In this document: positions 35,841-48,446 of the stretch, in pieces
Position numbering within the stretch: the stretch's first letter is position 1
How the letters are laid out: the number at the start of each line of letters is the position of its first letter
Origin: Castanea sativa
Taxonomy: Eukaryota; Streptophyta; Magnoliopsida; Fagales; Fagaceae
NCBI RefSeq assembly: GCF_040712315.1
Contig: NC_134016.1
Location: forward strand, 2,581,501-2,645,500
Direction of reading: 5' to 3'
DNA length: 64,000 nt
Notes under the pieces: model-generated
Database searches by the model: none
Told to the model about the DNA's origin: nothing
The model's input: only the letters and a program-made list of their open reading frames with translations
Program-made: the position numbers and the translations under genes

Positions 35841-38334
35841 TTAGCTATTAATGTTATACTAATCAATTGTTTTTTCTATAGCTATTCCATCTAATACTTG
35901 ATCAATTTATTATGCATAACTGGATGCAAATGTTCATCCTAACATAATTAACCTGAAACTTCCATAAAGATCTTGCTAGAATTAAGGTTGCAATAACACT
36001 AGTATCATACACTTTGCTAAAACTATTTGACATATTGTGAGTGATGAAGAAAAAATAGTTGACTTTTGCGATATTAACAAACAACCAATCATAATTTGCC
36101 ACATAGAACAATTCTAACAAAGTTTGTGACAATGATACTAGCATTATTGTGAAGGTTGTAACCATCAAGAAGTTTTCAATTATATAATTGTTGCTGTGTA
36201 ACTTTTCAGATTATGTGACTTTTCATTTTAAGATGTATATGTCCAAGCAGCAAAGGATAATCTATAACTGATAAGCCATGTACATGGAATGCTATTGTAA
36301 CCTTTCGTACCAATAAAAATTTGATTATTATCCTTCCTCATATCAGGTGGTGGACTTCATGTCAAAAGTTTGTCGATTACTGCCAATTGGACCAACAATT
36401 CCATCTTTCTATTTAGACAAACGTTTAGAAAATGACAATGATTATGGGCTTAACCTTTTCATATCAGACTCATTTGTTTGCAATAATTGGCTCAACACTA
36501 AGCTAGAAGGGTCTGTAATTTATGCATCCTTTGGTAGCATGGCTAGTTTAAGCAGCAAGCAGATGGAGGAATTGGCATTTGCTTTGAAAGGAAGTAAATT
36601 CCATTTCTTGTGGGTTGTTAAGGCTTCTGAGGAAGCAAAGCTCCCTGAAAAATTTGTGGAAGAGATAGGAAATAAAGGGTTGGTAGTGCAATGGTGCTCC
36701 CAACTGGAAGTGCTATCAAATAAGGCAATTGGTTGCTTTTTAACACATTGTGGTTGGAATTCAACCTTGGAGGCATTGAGCTTGGGAGTGCCAATGGTGG
36801 GGGTGCCACAATGGACTGATCAAACTACAAATGCCAAGTATGTTCAGGATGTGTGGAAGGTGGGAGTGAGGGCTAAGGTTTGTGAGAATGGTATTGTTGA
36901 AAGAGAAGAGATTGAGTTTTGCATCAAGGAAGTAATGGAGGGTGAGAGAGGGAAAGATTTCCTAGAGAATGCTAAGAAGTGGAGGGATTTGGCAATAAAG
37001 GCTGGTAGTGAGGGTGGCAGTTCAGACAAGAACATTGATGAATTTGTATCCAAATTCATAAACTCCTAATTTAATAGACTATATATTGTTTTTCACATGT
37101 AACAATCTCAACTCAGGATGCAGTTTGATAACGTAATCACTTTTTTTTCTTCTCTAATTGTCTTGCCTTGAAAAGTGATGCCATTCTTTTTAAATATTCA
37201 TTGTGGTTAATGAAAAAATTCTAAAGTTTGTGATTGGTTGTGAAACATTATCTAAATACTAATCTCACCTCAAGCTAAGAATCTTGTAGCTCAACAGACT
37301 GATACTTCTTGATCATTAATTCTACTTTCTCGTCGCAACTATCAAATTATTAAAAAATAAATCGTATCTCAAACCCAATTATATGAGCTAGATATGTGAC
37401 AGCAATCACACGTCTAAGAATCTCACAAGTGTGGAAGGTAAGAAACAATAACCATTCTCCAAAAATGATTCAATAACTATTCTCCAAATTTAGTGACAAC
37501 TAACATTTTCGCATAATTCATAACACCAAACAATCCACAAAATTATAAGCTTTCCACATGATTAACCTAGCACTAAAACAAACATTAAAAAGAAATTATT
37601 CCTACGGCGCCAAAAGAAAATTCTTGTGAGCTAGCTATTCTTTAGAGTCTGAAATGTAAAAAGGAGAAAAATTTGAGCCCCATAGCTCCGTAAATAATGA
37701 ATAAACATAACTAGCTAGAAGAAATAAATAAAAACAAGAACATCTATGTTCATAGTAAATAAACTCCATAGACATAGAAAAAATAAATAAGTTCACTTGT
37801 GGGTTCCTAAGAATAATTAGATTGTCATTGCTCAATTTCCTACAACATAATCAATTTTTTTTGTAGTCATATTTGAAATCAAATATGATAACATCTCAGT
37901 TCAAAAAAATAAAACAATCTTATATATCAATTTCATTCAAAATGCAGGTTCTTTTTACTAGACTTTTCGCACGCTTGATCCAATTTTTTTGAATGATGTA
38001 AAACTATATCATTTCATAAGGAAAGGAGACTATTGTTTTTATCTTTAAAGTACTTATTTAGGATAATTCCAACAATAAATTTTATACGGAGAAACAAATA
38101 ATTATTTCATTAAATTAAACAATATGTTTTAAGTAAAAAAATTACTAGTTAAGAAAAAAAGAGTCACTTACTTCCAATAGCTTTACCAAATTTACCACAC
38201 TTTCAAAGTTATGAGTTAGGACTCCTCAAGATCAACTAAATACAATGAAATAGAGAAATTAATTTACAAATTCTAAACTTTACTAATTAATTATTCCATT
38301 TAATATGAATTTGTCCCGTCAAAGTATGTCAACT
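35841..38334. repeat. Large inverted repeat, right arm
   Basis: Reverse complement of 24249-26733. The inner edge coincides with the end of the MITE at 35840. At the outer edge the homology runs into the local repeat module with a 4 bp overlap, AACT (38331-38334). The arm plus MITE together interrupt a module that is continuous at about 38515-38545 (gtgtataactcgggaat). Confidence 0.88.
36347..37069 (+). pseudogene. Orphan exon 2 of a UGT74-type glycosyltransferase (copy 3)
   Basis: The acceptor atatcag|gtggtgg is at 36346/36347. The exon is fully open for 240 codons and encodes the complete C-terminal UDP-sugar-binding half, with SFGSMASLS, a full 44-residue PSPG box (W to Q; a terminal Gln usually means UDP-glucose preference), and the C-terminal FVSKFINS. 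No exon 1 lies upstream on this strand; the sequence passes through ~500 bp of intron into a MITE. It therefore lacks the acceptor-binding half and the catalytic His. It keeps CGA (Arg) where copy 2 has TGA. A short transcript is possible but an active enzyme is not expected. Confidence 0.88.
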
Positions 38335-38692
38335 CAGGAATGTATACGGGTACAATTAAAAAAGCTAAGACTATAAACATTGCAGTAGTAGACTTAAGCA
38401 CTGACTTTCTAGGCTATGGGCTCATTGTTAGGTTATACTTTCTTTGGGCTAGTTGTTTAGGTGATAGGTTAGTTAAAATAAATGGTCAACTGTTTAGTTA
38501 ATTGGCCCATAATTAATTAGTGTATAACTCGGGAATATATATGGGTACAATTAAAAAAAAAAGCTAGGACCATAAAAATTGTCGTAATAGACTTAAGCAC
38601 TAACTTTCTAGGCTATGGGCTCATTGTTGAGTTATAGTTTCTTTGGGCTAGTTGTTTAGGTGATACGTTAGTTAAAATAAATGGTCCACCGT
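38335..38692. repeat. Direct repeat of the intergenic module
   Basis: Two copies of a ~190 bp unit (about 38337-38520 and 38529-38692), sharing gggtacaattaaaaaa and ggctatgggctcattgtt. Further copies lie at 34285 and 32690. Confidence 0.75.
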
Positions 38693-41600
38693 TGTTGAAG
38701 ACTCATTTTTCGGCCCACATGGCATTACTTCATTGGCAACCCATGTCACATCAACATATGGATTGGACTCACACAATGAATCAAACCTTATGGCCCATAT
38801 CACCTTTCTTACACTCATGGCAAGCGGCTTCTTCAACAAGAGCCCATATTTACACAACATCACAACAAAACCTGAGGTACGTCATCTCATCTCTGGCTTA
38901 TGATCCAAGCTTATAAGTTTCTTTGGGGAAACTTTGGGAGTCGTGGTTTGGAGGGCCAAGAGGTATGTCCAGTAAAGCTCCAATGGTTTAAAGTTGATAA
39001 AAGAAGCATGTTGCTTGGTGTGTCTTCTCCAACTCCCTAAACTCTAACGAGTCCGTGTGTGGCGGGTAACATATGGTAAGCATCTCTTATCACGTAGCAC
39101 TTAAAATGATAAAATTCCTCATTTCTCTTTTTCTAAAGCTTAATATTCATCACATGACACATATTCAATATCCCCAGCCATCTAGCTACTGGGAATATAA
39201 CTGCTCATTCAATTCCCAACTGTTACTATACAAATTTGGGAACTTCGTTATATTATTCTACACAATCCCATTACTACTCTCAGCTAAAATCCAACTCAAA
39301 CACATGGCCTAATCTGATTGGTTATCCTTCATCTTCAACTATATGCAAAATATTCATTATATCACCCATACCCAGCTGCTGTCTGCCATAATCAGACCAT
39401 ATATTTATCTGCCAGCTGCTAGAGCAGAGTATTAAATACTCTTCTTACTCACCAAGATTAAGTTACAACACAATGGGACCTCAACTAAATCTCTAAACAT
39501 TCATTACCTTTCAACCAATCCTTCTATTACTTGCTAGAAATGTGTTGTAATGGAACTTTGCACCAAAAACACAAACACCCAAAATGGGAAACATTTCCAA
39601 CAGACCCCCAACAGTGTATTTAGCACTTGACACCTGGCTGGGAGTGATATCAGCAGCCATTTAATGCTGAAATCCCAGCTACCAACTGCTATGCCTAAAA
39701 TAACAAGATACCCTTAAAAGTGGTCTTACCATTTTCAACTAAGACCATAAAGTAAATGCTGAATGACCTCTTCAAAACTCTTCAATCACCATGCTGACCT
39801 CTTTTGCTTCTGCCCAAAGTGACAGCTGCTCCTGACAGCTGAGACAGCTTTTTTAGGACAGATGTGACAGCTGACCCAGCAGTCTTAGCATTATTTTTTT
39901 TTTCCACATTTGGCTAAAACCAAAACCAACTTTGTAACTATCTTTCCTCTTGCTGAAATACATTCCTTTTCTGTTGTTTTTTCCCCAGCAGCTCTTACCT
40001 GAAATAGCAAGAACATCTTGAAGCTAAACTTACCATTTTTGCCCAAATCTTAAGATGGATTTTCTAAAGATTCATTGCTATTTGGGACAGATTTTGGCTA
40101 ATATTATTTGCTAAAATACCTCCTCAAACTCAGCTTTAAATGGGACCCTTCATCAACACCTCAAGGGAGGACACCAAGAGAAAAGAACTATTTCACAAAA
40201 CCTCTTTATTCTCTCTCCCTAAGCTCTGAATGAAGTTCTGAGTTTTTAGTTTCAAAATCAAGAACTAAACTCTTCAGCATTTAGCTCACAAACGCCTTCA
40301 TAAGCCCTCATCCACCCTCCAGCAGCAAATTCCAGTAGTAAATTCCAGCAGCAAATTCTAGCATCAAATCCCAGCAGCTTTGCTAAACACACTACAGCCC
40401 TATTACCTCTCTTATACTGATTCTCTCACTCTTCATACTCAGAAAATAGACCTATCTTATTGCTCCCATCTCCAAATACTTATACATATCTCCATACTCT
40501 TCTCCTACAAAATCTTTCCTCTTGGAAAGCAATCTCTACAACTTCTCCAACGGTTTTTAATTTCATATTTTTACTATCTGCAACTGCCATATTTTTCATA
40601 CTTTCGTATATCATACATATTACAAACACTACATCCCACAAAACATCTTTTTCTTCACTTCTCTTACACAATCTCATACATATTTACTACAACATTACAT
40701 ATAACACACTACACTCTTCTAAACTCCACTCTCATACTCTCTCACTCTAAAGTTCTACTGTTTTGCTGCTCATAAACACATATCAATACTCTTCTATATC
40801 TCCCTTATAAAAGCCATTCTCATGGAAGGTATAAACTTTTAATGCTATAGCCCTTCTCCTAGAAGGCACCAAGATCTTTTATCAAACTCATTCTCATGGA
40901 AGACACAAATCCATCTTACATAAAGCCCTTCTCTTAGAAGGCATAAATACTCCATACAAAAATCCTTTTCATGGAAGGTAACACTATTCATAACTTTACA
41001 ATAACTAAAAGAGCATTGTAAAGGGAAAAACTCATTTAAGTGCATGATAAGAGGAGAAAGCTTAATCAGCCCCTACACATAGCTGGGCATACTCTCTCTC
41101 CCTCCAGTTGCACCCATGTTTCCCCCTCAATTTTCAAGTTGTCATGGCAAACTGCCTCTCTACCGCTGGGGCCACTCTGTTGGGATATCATCAACTCACA
41201 AAAGCTGTACAGCTGGGCTACGAACCATACAAAGATAAGTGACTTTGCTTCCTTATCTTTAAATTCACATTATTGAGCACATGAATACTTCACATTTAAA
41301 TACATTTTACTTTATTCCAACTACTATTACAACCATTAACCAAGGCTTAAACTCATTTAAATTGCATGATAAGAGGGTCAAGCTTAACTAGTCTCTATTG
41401 CTGGCATTCTGCTATAATCCTATCAGCTCACTAATGCTACACGACTGGGCTACAAATCATACAAAGGAGGGGCAAGCTTAACTAGCCTCTACCGCTGGCA
41501 TTCTGTTGGAATTCTATCAGCTTACTGGTGCTACATGGTTGGGCTCCAAATCATACAAAAATAAGTGACGTTGCTTCCATATCTTTAAATCTAAACCATT

Positions 41601-41894
41601 GAGTACACGATTACTTTAACTCTAGATAAATACTACTTTATCTCAACTATTGTTACAACTACTAATCAAACCTATTATATCAAGCACATGTTACATATTT
41701 ATTCAACCATTATCGTGATTCTTAGACTTTGGTTTTAATTGTTTGGTAGGCTTAAAAGGTACACCGGTAGCCGTTGGACCACGTGGCCCAATGTTGAGTT
41801 CCGAGACGCAACTCCCCAAAAAGAACTCGGGCCTAGCAAGGTCACCCCTCCAAAAGACTACACATGGCCGAGCAACCGAAAAAGGCCCCCGAAC
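38693..41894. mobile_element. Large solo LTR (~3.2 kb)
   Basis: Begins tgttgaagactc and ends cccccgaaca. The exact 5 bp TSD ACCGT (38688-38692 and 41895-41899) interrupts the module ggtccac...tttagttaatagg, which is uninterrupted at about 32760. No second LTR or polyprotein is present. Internal repeats include a 15 bp cagcagcaaattc series at 40318-40378, ctcatggaagg/ctagaaggc units at 40815-40985, and a ~110 bp unit repeated about three times at 41040-41590. Open frames here are short and unsupported. The orientation was not settled. Confidence 0.8.
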
Positions 41895-43433
41895 AACCGT
41901 TTAGTTAATAGGCCCACAAATTAGGTTCACCCATATATTAAACCAAATGCTCTTGCTTCATAATAGTTAATAGTGTAAAAGTTACACATTACACCTTTTT
42001 TAAGCCATAAATTTCTAAAATATATAATGATTTAAGGCAATTGAGCATAGAAAACTATATTTTGGGTTTTAGAGTTAGAGTTGACTCCAAAATGTTAATA
42101 ACTTAACTTTTGAATGAAGTTAGTTAATAAATTGAAAAAACTAGATTGACTCAAGTTATTGAATTAATGAATAGTTGTTACGATCAGTTTATGCTTATAA
42201 TAATTTCATAGATTAGACAGAATTGTAACTCCAGTTAACAACTTATTAGACTTTTGCCATGGGGACTTCAAATCTCTGGCGTTTTTTCATAGATCTTCAT
42301 CCACAAATGAACTTGTCCACATCAACAACACCAATGAGCTCACTAGTAGTTGTAATTTGAGAAAAATAATCTTGCACGAGGTTTTAACAAAATTTTCTTA
42401 TGGTATTTAGTCTCTCTTGTGGAACATGAGATGTTTACCTTCTCTCCGAAAAGTGTGCATGATATATATATATATATAGGTGAAGGTTTAGGTTCAACGG
42501 GTGTTTAAGATTGTTCAAAACTCAAAAGACCATCTCTCACAACACAAAAATTTCCAACTTATACTTATATCCTAATAACACAACTTATCCCTAAATGTGA
42601 TCTTAGAATTATAATTTCATATAAATAAATGTGATCTTATAATTATAATTTTATATTAATAATTCCATATTTGAATTATACTCTAAAAATAGTGTGGGTG
42701 CTTGATCTAGTTTTTTTTTTTAATTGAATAGAAAGTTAGAAAAATATAAATATTAAAATTTTTTTTTGAAAGAGTTTTAATCTATGGCGTTCGCTTATGA
42801 TAATAGCTTTTAATCAAGACACTAATCAGTTTCTGATGTAAAAGGTAATTGAACCTCGAATCTCTTATTCCACCATCGAAGACTTAAAAAGTCCTGGCAA
42901 TGCTCACTTGTGAGCCACAAGGTTCGGGGCCCTAGCACGCCCTCAAAAACAACAAACTAATAGGCCCCACTTTGATGGGCTTATGATTGTTTATTCTCCA
43001 AGAAAAGGACTAATAGGCCCCACTTTGGGCCTATGAAACATGTTCTCAAAAGTCCAAACATTAAACACTTAGCAATGGTTTCATATAGGTAGACTCAAAA
43101 CTATTAGGTGGAATTTTTGGGGTTAGCCTTGCCTAAATTCTCGAATAAACATTATTTTAGTACTCCCTCAGTTGACATATTTTATGGGGACAAATTCAAA
43201 TTAGATGGAATTTATATAAATTTAGTTCATTAGTAATGTTTAGAGTTAGTAAATCAATTTTTCTATTTCATTGTATTTTGTTGATCTTGACGTGTCCTAA
43301 CATTGAAAGTGTGGTAACTTTGATAAAGCTATTGGAAGAGACTTTTTTTTTTTCCCTTAACCAGTAATAGTTTTACTTAAAATATATTGTTTAATTTAAC
43401 GAAATAATTATTTGTTTCTCTATATAAAATTTA

Positions 43434-43830
43434 AGACAACATTTGGCTACAAACTTAGTTATAGCATAAGACTACAACTTCAATCAATATCTTTTTATTA
43501 GATATGAATTTTGACAAATTCACCGTTAAAGTACATTTACTTATTATATCCTCCATGCTTGCAAAATTTTTTAAAATTTAAAAATCAATATCTATTCCAT
43601 CAATCAATTGTTTAATTGTAAGGTTTTGTAGTCTAAAATTATTTTAAAAAAATAAGTTTACGAATCATATAGTAAATAACATCTGATTAGCAAAACATTT
43701 GACATGTGTATTAAGAGCATATAGAATATGCAATCCAACAGTTATATTTTCATAATATATAGTTATGTTAGTTATTTTAATGGAAATTGTAGTCTTAGAC
43801 TACAACTATGTTTGTAGCCAATTTTTTTCC
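43434..43830. mobile_element. hAT-like MITE
   Basis: 397 bp. Inverted ends carry ttggctacaaac and gtttgtagccaa, with a second complementary block (agactacaa). The exact 8 bp TSD AAAATTTA lies at 43426-43433 and 43831-43838. The empty site appears in both inverted-repeat arms (near 24503 and 38078). Confidence 0.85.
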
Positions 43831-44377
43831 AAAATTTATTGTTGGAATTATCCTAAATAAGTTCTTTAAAGAGAAAAACCATAGTTTCCTTTCCCTAGGA
43901 AATGATATAGTTTTACATAATTCAAAATTTTTGGATCAAGCGTGCGAAAAGTTTAGTAAAAAGAACCAGCATTTTGAATGAAATTGATACATAAGATTCT
44001 TTTCTTTTTTTGAACTAAGATGTTATTATATTTGATTTCAGATATGACTACAAACAAAATTGATTATGTTGTAGGAAATTGAACAATTACAATCTGATTA
44101 TTCTTAGGAACCCACAAGTGAACTTATTTATTGTCTACGGAGTTTTAATATGTTTGTTCTAGCTAGTTAGGTTTATTGATTATTTACTGAGCCATGGAGC
44201 TCACATTTTTCTCCTTTTTACATTTCAAACTCTAAAGAAGAGCTAACTCACAAGACTTTTCTTTTGGTGCCCGTAGGGATACTTTTTTTAAATGTTAGTT
44301 TTAGTTCTAGGTTAATCTTGTGGAAAGCTTGTAATTTTGGGGATTGTTTGGTGTTATGAATTATGTGAGACTGTTAG

Positions 44378-44796
44378 GTTATATTTGGTAATAGTTTTTG
44401 TTTTTTATTTTCAAAAACCTGTTTTTGGGAATATAAAGAAAAACAATTTTCTTGTATTTTTTAAATCAAAAGCATGTTTGGTTAGTTGAAATTAAAAAGA
44501 TAGTTTTTTGAAGAAAAAAATAGAAAAAACTAAAATATGTTGTTACTAGGATTTGAACTCTAACATTAACTCATTAAATAAGATAGATTCATTAAATTAA
44601 ATGTGTGTTTTCATTGACTTTTGAAAATTAGAAACTAAAAACAACATTTTGAATGTTTTTAGTTTCCTTCACAATCTGAGTTTTGAGAACAGTTTTTGTT
44701 TCTGTCCATTTTAGATTGCCAAGTTTTCGAGTCTCAAAAATAGAAAATTGCTTTTGAAAACAAAAAATAGAGAAAAAACAGTTACCAAACATACCC
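44378..44796. mobile_element. MITE with tttggtaa ends
   Basis: The ends ttatatttggtaatag and ctgtttttt...ccaaacatac form inverted repeats (inverse: gtatgtttggtaactg). TTAG flanks both sides. The position is empty near 25080 (aaatgttagttgtcac). Confidence 0.7.
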
Positions 44797-45249
44797 TTAG
44801 TCGCCACTAAATTTTATTAATGAACAATTTTTTAATCAATTTTGGAGAATAGTTATTCTTTCTTAATAAAACCTTGCAAACTTGTAAGATTCCTATACGT
44901 GTAATTGCTGTCACATATCTAGCTCATATAATTGGGTTTGAGATGTGATTTTTTTATTAAAAAATAATTCAATAGTTACAACAAGAAAGTATGATTAATG
45001 TTTATGTTAAAATGATCAAGAAGTATCGGCCTGTTGAGCTACAAGATTCTTGGCTTGAGGTGTGATTAATATTTAGATAATGTTTCACAACTAATCACAA
45101 ACTTATAATTTTTTCATTGACCACAGTGAATATTTAAAAATAATGGCATCACTCTCCGTGACGAGACAATTAGAGAAAAAAAAGTGATTACATTCCCAAA
45201 CTACATCATGAGTTGAGATTATTACATCTAAAAAACAATAGCTTTTAAA

Positions 45250-48212
45250 TTAGGAGTTTATGAATTTGGAGACAAATTCATCAATATTCTTGTCTGAACT
45301 GCCACCCTCACTAATAGCCTTTATAGCCAAATCCCTCCATTTCTTAGCATTCTTTTGGAAATCTTTCCTTCTCTCACCCTCCATTACTTCCTTAATGCAA
45401 AACTCAATCTCTTCTCTTTCAACAATGCCATTCTCACAAACCTTAGCCCTCACTCCCACCTTCCACACATCCCGAAAATACTTAGCATTTGTAGTTTGAT
45501 CGGTCCATTGTGGCACCCCCACCATTGGCACCCCCAAGCTCAATGCCTCCAAGGTTGAATTCCAACCACAATGTGTTAAAAAGCACCCAATTGCCTTATT
45601 TGATAGCACTTCCAATTGGGAGCACCATTGCACTACCAAACCTTTATTTCCTATCTCTTCCACAAACTTTTCAGGGAGCTTTGCTTCCTCCGAAGCCTTA
45701 ACAACCCACAAGAAATAGAATTTACTTCCTTTTAAAGCAAATGCCAATTCCTCCATTTGCTTGTTGCTTAAACTAGCCATGCTACCAAAGGACAAATAAA
45801 CAACAGATCCTTCTGGCTTAGTGTTGAGCCAATTATTGCAAACAGATGAGTCTAATACGAAAAGGTTGAGCCCATAATCATTGTCATTTTCTAGACATTT
45901 GTCTAAATAGAAAGATGGAACTGTTGGTCCAATTGGTAGTAATTGACAAACTTTTGACATGGAGTCCAACGCCTGATATGAAAAAGGACAATAATCAAAT
46001 TTCAATCGGCACGAAAGGTTACAATCGCAATAATTATATAATTGAAAACTTGTTGATAATTACAACCTTAAATGGAATAACTATAGCAAAAGTGCATAAA
46101 TTAGTATAACATTAATAGCCAAGAGTCTTGTAATTTAATTGACACTTCTTAATATTTTCAACCAAGACATCTATGATTCCAAAAAAAAAAAAAAAAAGTA
46201 TAACATTAATAAGCTCAAACTCATTGTTTATGCTTTTGAGATAAAAGATATCTCAACATGTTGTTAGGAACCTATGGGTAGAATTCACCTTTTAGACCAG
46301 CTTGCAAGGAAATGGTGCTCAAGAACTTATAAAAACGTGGTTAAGCTTACACTTAATCCATGTGGGACACTAAGATTATAACACATGCTATGTTAGTGGA
46401 CTTGCAAAAAAAAAAAAATTTGGAAATTAAATTTATAACAAAGTGTGGTTGTATAAGAGATCCTTAGGTGAGAATCAAATTTCTAAAGTGATATATATGA
46501 GAATTCCAATATGAGCAGTGTGTAAAAAAAGGGGTAGGGTTGAAATCGAAAAAATAACAAATATTAAAGTTTTTTTATACAATATAGAAATTCTAATCTA
46601 GTTTAATCTAAGTGTATATGTGTGTGAAGTTTTCTTCTAGAGACTTGAATTCCAATCTTTGCCCCTACCCCCTACAAAAACTTTGTATTTGTAGAGTGAT
46701 CATCACCCCCAATAATACCAGTGATAATAATAAAGTTTTTAAAAAAATAATGAACTTATTTACTGGCTTAAAAAATGGCTACATGTTTCATTAATAAAGT
46801 CACATTAAACAATATGGAGATTAAATTTCTAACAAATTTGAAATAAGAGCTTCTAAGCGACCATCAAATTAACTAGTGAATCAAGTGATATTAGAACTTC
46901 CTCTATGAGCAAGGTAAAAAAAAAAAAAGGAAAAAGTGTTTGAAAAATCAAAATTAATAATTTAATCATTTAAAAAAATTGAAAAGAAAATAATGCGTTT
47001 ATTCATGGGCTTAAAAAATGCTATCCAAACATGTTATATTAATGGCTAATTATGTCCGATTCAAATAGGTTGGTGTGAACATGCAACATATTCAATTTGG
47101 ATGGTTGTGCCCCAACTAATTCGGGCGTACAACATATGGTCAATTTTTTTAATAATAAATTACTAAAATTATTACAAAATTACCTTATAAACTGATGTGA
47201 CATAATTTGTTGATTTTTAGAAAGATCTTTCTTCAGATTTCTAACTCTTTTATGAGCCTTCACCTTTTTTCTAGTAACTGTAGGTGAATAATTAACATAC
47301 TGACGATTGTGGGTATTATCAAATTTAAACATCAATATAAATAAATATCTGAATTTCATATTTTTTGAAAGGGATACCACAATTTGTAAATATTATATTT
47401 TAAAACTTGTATTACCTTTATAATCACTTTCTTCTCCCCTATTGTTTGCACATAAGGAGAGTGAAATGAAAAAAAGAAAAAGAAAAAAGCAGTCCGACAC
47501 TCACATAAATAATTTCTACAACAAAAATTATAAAAATGAAATTGTATAAACATATATAATTACCCACCTCAGGCTCTAGCTCGTAGAAAGTGTTGACAAG
47601 AACTGCATCGGCTTTATCTGAGCTAGAAAATTGATTGAGCACCATCTCAAAGTAAGCTGGGTACGACCCAGGCACACTGATGTAAGATGGCATATCTCCA
47701 AGCTCAAGCACAGGTAGACCAGGAATTGAGATGGGTGTGGAAGTAATTGGTAGCTTCAATAGTCCACGATGCACTTGGTAGTGTATGAAATTCACAGCAC
47801 AGGTTTGAGTAAAGAAAGCAGCACCAAATATACCAAAATTTTTAGCTACTTCCAAAGCCAAAGGCAAAAAAGAGTCATAGATTATGCAATCAATTGGGTT
47901 TGCAGTGTTTTTGTGCTTTATAATGAGGTCAGCTAGTGTTTTTGAGCCTATAGCTACCATACGAGTGTGATATTCTTGGATGTTTTCTGCTTGGGTGAAC
48001 CCACCTTCATCGTAGCCATCTGACATTGTATCAAATTGGAGTGAGACTGATGATTGGGGTTTCATGGTGTTGTGGATGAAAAGGGTTGTGGCTAGTGTAG
48101 CTTTAAATCCTTTGGAGACCAAACGTTTAGAGAATTGGAGCAATGGATTTATGTGGCCTTGGCCTGGATATGGTAAAGCTAAGACATGGCCTCCATATGC
48201 TTTGTTTTCCAT
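45250..48212 (-). CDS. UGT74-type UDP-glycosyltransferase, copy 4 (complete)
   Basis: Exon 1 complement(47568..48212), 215 codons; exon 2 complement(45250..45972), 240 codons plus stop; intron 1595 bp with a gag|gtgggt donor and an atatcag|gcgttgg acceptor in phase 0. The product is 455 residues, the normal size for the family. The N-terminal half has YPGQGHINP with His20 as the likely catalytic base and Asp113 in IIYDSF as its partner. The C-terminal half has the PSPG box at about residues 331-374 (WCSQLEVL to PQWTDQ); its last Gln suggests UDP-glucose. No signal peptide or membrane segment is seen, so it should act in the cytosol. UGT74 members glucosylate salicylate, auxin-type acids, thiohydroximates or terpenoids; which applies here cannot be told. 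This is the only complete intact copy in the window. Confidence 0.93.
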
Positions 48213-48360
48213 TTCTCTCTCACACGGGAGCTAGCTCAACAACTATTGAGTTTAGTAGCTTTCTAACTTAGAACTATCCTAGGAAGAGAGTTACATGTCT
48301 TGCTATTTGGTGAACCCTATTTGTAGGAGGAAGTATGCGACTCGACATTTCCAAATTCCA
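48213..48360 (-). promoter_or_regulatory. 5' UTR and promoter region of UGT copy 4
   Basis: Matches the upstream regions of copies 1 and 2, including ctacaaataggg about 105 bp before the ATG. Beyond 48360 the similarity becomes patchy. Confidence 0.4.
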
Positions 48361-48446
48361 AAGATCAAAATGACTGGTAGGTTGTACGTGCCATCTTTTC
48401 AATTTCAAAAGTTATGGAATATTTCATTGTCAAACGTTCACACTTT

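Larger units (their letters stand above)
41900..45249. other. 3' flank of UGT copy 4
   Basis: Paralogous to 12965-13551 followed by 23592-25504, with the gypsy insertion absent (around 42435). Differences are two MITEs (43434-43830 and 44378-44796). No gene. Confidence 0.65.

Noticed and set aside
36347..37069. Orphan UGT exon as an independent functional gene
   Set aside because: It lacks the acceptor domain and catalytic His, begins at a splice acceptor, and has no promoter or exon 1 upstream on its strand.
40380..40775. 131-codon plus-strand open frame
   Set aside because: Lies within the large solo LTR; CT-rich, Leu/Ser/Tyr low complexity and no motif.
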